15,654 nt of DNA from NCBI GenBank assembly GCA_038065515.1, contig JBBTQV010000028.1:1-15654 (forward strand), read 5' to 3'. A program made the translations under genes and the position numbers. The notes under the pieces were generated by a model that did no database searches, was not told where the DNA came from, and was given only the letters and a program-made list of their open reading frames with translations. The first letter of the stretch is position 1; every line of letters starts with the position of its first letter. Below, one piece after another: positions 12,539-15,654 of the stretch. The DNA is from JAGOPO01 sp038065515. Its GTDB lineage: Bacteria > Patescibacteriota > Minisyncoccia > 2-02-FULL-40-12 > GWA2-44-9.

Positions 12539-15500
12539 TTAGTTGTCAGACGGTGGAGGTTCTGCGGTCGGTGTCGGTGTCTCTGGCGGGGTCGGCTCAA
12601 TACCGGGCTGGGGCGTGACTGGAATTTCTGGCGTGGGAATTGGAGTTACTTCAGGAGCAATTGAAATTGAAGGCTCCGGGGTAGCGGACGGTTCGCCGTT
12701 TGGCGAATTGCCGCTTTGCTGTAACAGCGTCTTGAGCTGATTCTCATCAACACAAGTCTGACCTACGCATAACTGCTGTGTTTCGATTTTGTCCGCCACT
12801 AATCCCCTCACGGTCAGAATGATGTTCTTCAAGTAATCCAGGATACGCGCAAAAAGAGATGATTCGTCGGCTGTAAGTTCCGGAGAGTGATACGCGAGGT
12901 TCACAAAGACAAGAATTTTTGTTGTCTGTTGTGTGTTGTCACTTGCTTCAAGCGCGATACCGATGGTCATGCCGGCGGTGGTTGCTTTGACGGCGGTGCC
13001 GGGGAGGGTCGGAGAGAGGGAGAGGCGGTCACCGGGGAGGATGGGGCCATTCTCGAGGGAGATGCGGACAGGGACGCGGCCGGCCAGAGCGATGGGAACG
13101 GAGCCATCGGAGGGTTTCGCATCGGCGCCCGATTTGAATGCGTCGGCATCAATGAGCGCGGCGGGGTTGGTGGAGACGATTCCAATGACATGCGATACAT
13201 CAAGCCCGTCCGAAGCCTTGGCGGAGGAGGGCGATGCCGAGGCCCTGATGACATGGGAAGGGTTACGGGGGTCCACTGCAACAATCTCCCCTGCCGAGAG
13301 GGTCGGGTCGGTGGTGGGGAAGGATTCGGCGTAGTCGAGACAGCCGGCAGAGGGAGCGCCGACACCGGTACAGTTGGAGGTGGCTCCGTGGGAGAAGATG
13401 CTTCCTCGGATGGAGAATCTGCCTCCCGAGGAGAGAGACGCTAGGACAAGATTGTTCGTATCTCTGGCGACGAGGATGGGGCCGGAGAAGGAGGAAGAGG
13501 GAGGAACGGTGAGCTGGAGGAGAGACCCGGTGGTGAGAGAGGTGCCGGAGATGGAAGCGACGGATCCGGTGGTGATGCCGGAGCCGCCGACGAGTTCGAG
13601 CTTGGCGGTGGGAGTGGTATCGCCGATGCCGACATTGCCGGTTGTGCCTATTCTGATTAGGCTACTGCCCGTACTATAGTCAAGGAAGTCCCAAGTATAA
13701 GCTCTAAATGACAAATTACCACTGTTGGTTTCTCTTAGTAATGAGCCGGAACCATTTCCAGAAATAGTAAGTTGGCCTCCAATTGCACCTTGATCGCGAA
13801 TTAAAAGACTGCCATTGACTTCAAGCTTTTGCGCGGGACTTCTCGTCCCAATCCCCACATTCCCCGCATAGCCGGGCGGAGAGACCCAGAGAGAGTTCGA
13901 GAGGGAGGCGTAGCCGCCGATTTCCAGATTTGAGGAGATGGAAGCAAATGAATCAAAATATGCGGCTCCATCCGCTTCCAGTATGCCGTTGATGAGGAGG
14001 TCATTGGATGCAGAGAGGGTGTGGGTGGTGGCAGAAGAGCCGAAACGGGAGTATGAGGCGGAGGTCGCTCCTGCAACCTGCAGAGCATCGGTGACAATCA
14101 ACTCATTGTCGAAGATGCCGGAACCGACAACATCGAGTTTGGCGTCGGGGGTGGTATCGCCGATGCCGACATTGCCATTGTTGAGAATCCGCGCAGCTTC
14201 GATTGCCCCATTGTTGCCTACCTGAAAAATGATATCCGCTCCAGTAGCACCTACCCCGCTTGTTGGGCGCAGGACGAGCGTGGAACTGGCTGTCGTTCCC
14301 CCAATGAAGGCAGTTGCTTTATTGCTGAGTACCTGCTTATTGGGATCATTGACATCCCCCGCCGCACAGGCATTAAAGTACCCATTATTGACGATGACGC
14401 TTTGAACATATCTCACTGGACTGGCGCTGTTGATGGCATTGATACAGTACCCGGTGATGGTTGAAAACAATGGACTGTTAAGCGTGGTGTAGTAAGACCC
14501 CTCTATCTTGATGCCATCTTGCGTCGAGATATTTGAGACACGGACGGAATTGAGAGTCGTATTATCGGTGAGAACGAGATAATATCCATGTCCACCATTT
14601 GCCTCAGCGGATGTGGCGTTGAATGCGCAATTGGTTGCACTGATGAGGTAGAATCCGTGACTGACGCTCCCATCAGCAATGGTGGAATTGAATGTCACAT
14701 CATATGTATTTTGTAGATAATATCCGTATCGTCCGGCACCATTTGAGACATCCGCATCAAAAATAATTCCGGTCGAAAGAACTCCTGATAGAGCATATCC
14801 GTCCTGCTTGGTAGATATGACCCTGGTCTCTCGTATCGCAGAATACCCCCCAATGGTGATGTTAATTCCATTGATATGCCCAAGTATGTACACCCGCTCG
14901 ATTGAGAATTGAGCATACCCACCCGTGCCATCAAAATTAATGCCGTGGCCCGCCGTGCGTGTGGCAATCCCGAGGCGGTCATATATTTGTAAATCCTCTA
15001 CCCTGAGATACTGAACGCTTGGGTAAATCGCGTACAGCGCATCTGAGTTTCCGTAGTTGTTGATGACCGAAATCAGACGCCCTGCTCCCTTTATTGTAAC
15101 GCCTTGTTTCAGTGTGATTTTGGAAGTAATCTTATAGCTTCCAGCAGGAAGGAATACAACGCCACCCGAAGAGGTCAATGCATTGACTGCTGTTTGTATC
15201 GCAGTAGTATCATCATTGCCATTCCCCGCCCCATCGTCGTCCCCTTTGGCGCCATATGCTCTTACATCCACCCAAGGACTAGGTCCTTTAAATATTGCGC
15301 TCCCCACTACATCCAGCTTCGCACCCGGCGTCCCCGTCCCCACCCCCACATTCCCCGCATAGCCACTGGGCGAGACCCAGAGGGTGTTGGAGAGGGAGGC
15401 AGTCCCACTCACGGTGAGCGAGGAGAGGGAGGTGGCGGCGAAGGTGGAGGAACCGGCGGAGAAGGCGCCGGAGACGGAGATGCTGTCCGCGGAGACATTG

Positions 15501-15654
15501 GTGAGGGTGGAGGTGCCGGAGACGGAGAGCGTCTGCGTGGAGAGATCTTTGGATCCGAAGTAGGAGATGCCGCCGATGGTTCCGGTATTGGTGGAGGTCG
15601 CGGTGGGATAGACGGAACCGATACTGTAGCCCGCCGGCGCTAAAGCTATGGCGG
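12539..15654 (-). CDS. Giant surface protein with beta-helix and G2-type C-terminal domain; 5' end outside window
   Basis: The frame is open to the window edge, so at least 1037 residues are present and the start is missing. The visible N-terminal part is a Ser/Thr-rich run of 'SVSGTSTLTNVSADS'-like strands. A module 'GYAGNVGVGTGTPGAKLDVV' follows. Then comes a pectate-lyase-like right-handed beta-helix that opens 'WVDVRAYGAKGDD', includes 'TAIQTAVNAL' and 'GVVFLPAGSYKI', and runs for some 250 residues. Three further 'GNVGIGDTTP.AKLDV' type modules occur before 'CLDYAESFPTTDPTLSAGEI'. The last folded region ('IGIVSTNPA', 'VPIALAGRVPVRIS', 'GPILPGDRLSLS', 'TIGIALE') matches the peptidase G2/autoproteolytic-like domain of fibre proteins. 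It ends with a helix 'VGQTCVDENQLKTLLQQ' and a Pro/Thr/Glu-rich tail. A cell-surface adhesin or fibre is likely. A membrane anchor or signal would lie outside the window. Confidence 0.85.
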   Translation of the reverse strand, partial: AIALAPAGYSIGSVYPTATSTNTGTIGGISYFGSKDLSTQTLSVSGTSTLTNVSADSISVSGAFSAGSSTFAATSLSSLTVSGTASLSNTLWVSPSGYAGNVGVGTGTPGAKLDVVGSAIFKGPSPWVDVRAYGAKGDDDGAGNGNDDTTAIQTAVNALTSSGGVVFLPAGSYKITSKITLKQGVTIKGAGRLISVINNYGNSDALYAIYPSVQYLRVEDLQIYDRLGIATRTAGHGINFDGTGGYAQFSIERVYILGHINGINITIGGYSAIRETRVISTKQDGYALSGVLSTGIIFDADVSNGAGRYGYYLQNTYDVTFNSTIADGSVSHGFYLISATNCAFNATSAEANGGHGYYLVLTDNTTLNSVRVSNISTQDGIKIEGSYYTTLNSPLFSTITGYCINAINSASPVRYVQSVIVNNGYFNACAAGDVNDPNKQVLSNKATAFIGGTTASSTLVLRPTSGVGATGADIIFQVGNNGAIEAARILNNGNVGIGDTTPDAKLDVVGSGIFDNELIVTDALQVAGATSASYSRFGSSATTHTLSASNDLLINGILEADGAAYFDSFASISSNLEIGGYASLSNSLWVSPPGYAGNVGIGTRSPAQKLEVNGSLLIRDQGAIGGQLTISGNGSGSLLRETNSGNLSFRAYTWDFLDYSTGSSLIRIGTTGNVGIGDTTPTAKLELVGGSGITTGSVASISGTSLTTGSLLQLTVPPSSSFSGPILVARDTNNLVLASLSSGGRFSIRGSIFSHGATSNCTGVGAPSAGCLDYAESFPTTDPTLSAGEIVAVDPRNPSHVIRASASPSSAKASDGLDVSHVIGIVSTNPAALIDADAFKSGADAKPSDGSVPIALAGRVPVRISLENGPILPGDRLSLSPTLPGTAVKATTAGMTIGIALEASDNTQQTTKILVFVNLAYHSPELTADESSLFARILDYLKNIILTVRGLVADKIETQQLCVGQTCVDENQLKTLLQQSGNSPNGEPSATPEPSISIAPEVTPIPTPEIPVTPQPGIEPTPPETPTPTAEPPPSDN

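Noticed and set aside
12543..13679. Plus-strand Gly/Arg/Glu-rich open frames
   Set aside because: They are shadows of the Ser/Thr/Pro-rich surface protein gene on the minus strand.
1..15654. CRISPR array, rRNA genes, replication origin
   Set aside because: No regularly spaced repeats, rRNA sequence or origin-like cluster was seen.

Overview
The window looks like a chromosomal segment of a Candidate Phyla Radiation bacterium (Patescibacteria, Parcubacteria-like). This is inferred from gene content: a short IF-2 without the usual long N-terminal region, a very large right-handed beta-helix surface protein with repeated 'GNVGIGT' modules, small single-helix-anchored secreted proteins, and a PcfJ-like protein ending in a diversifiable domain. 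TAA, TAG and TGA all appear to act as stops.

Layout. 1-1092: remains of two broken genes meeting near position 300, a serine recombinase tail on the minus strand and a LysM-amidase on the plus strand with a disrupted frame. 1127-3222: a small membrane protein, a strong terminator and infB. 3229-4671: a LAGLIDADG endonuclease gene running into tRNA-Cys, then tRNA-Leu(UAA), an SMR-like membrane protein and tRNA-Arg(CCG). tRNA-Leu and tRNA-Arg are each followed by a 145-190 bp structured element ending in a second copy of that tRNA's own 3' end. 4863-6293: a membrane-anchored protein and an M23 peptidase, divergently transcribed. 6306-9887: a diversity-generating retroelement (DGR) locus. 9887-10962: recombinase promoter region, a prepilin, a structured repeat and rpsO. 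10980-12522: a NYN-domain protein and a three-part secreted protein. 12539-15654: a giant surface protein, cut by the window edge.

The main discovery is the DGR. The 137 bp at 6506-6642 and the last 137 bp of the 633-residue gene at 7039-8940 align without gaps and differ at 20 positions, and all 20 are adenines in the 6506-6642 copy on the coding strand (15 A to G, 4 A to T, 1 A to C). That makes 6506-6642 the template repeat and 7043-7179 the variable repeat. No reverse transcriptase or Avd gene is visible. The target gene lies directly behind a tyrosine recombinase gene, and a diverged copy of that recombinase's 3' end sits on the far side of the template repeat, so the cassette lies between two recombinase ends.

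Two further structured families are not explained by ordinary annotation: the tRNA-linked elements (4106-4250 and 4673-4861) and a double-hairpin repeat (6306-6380 and 10507-10580). Both show compensatory base changes between copies.
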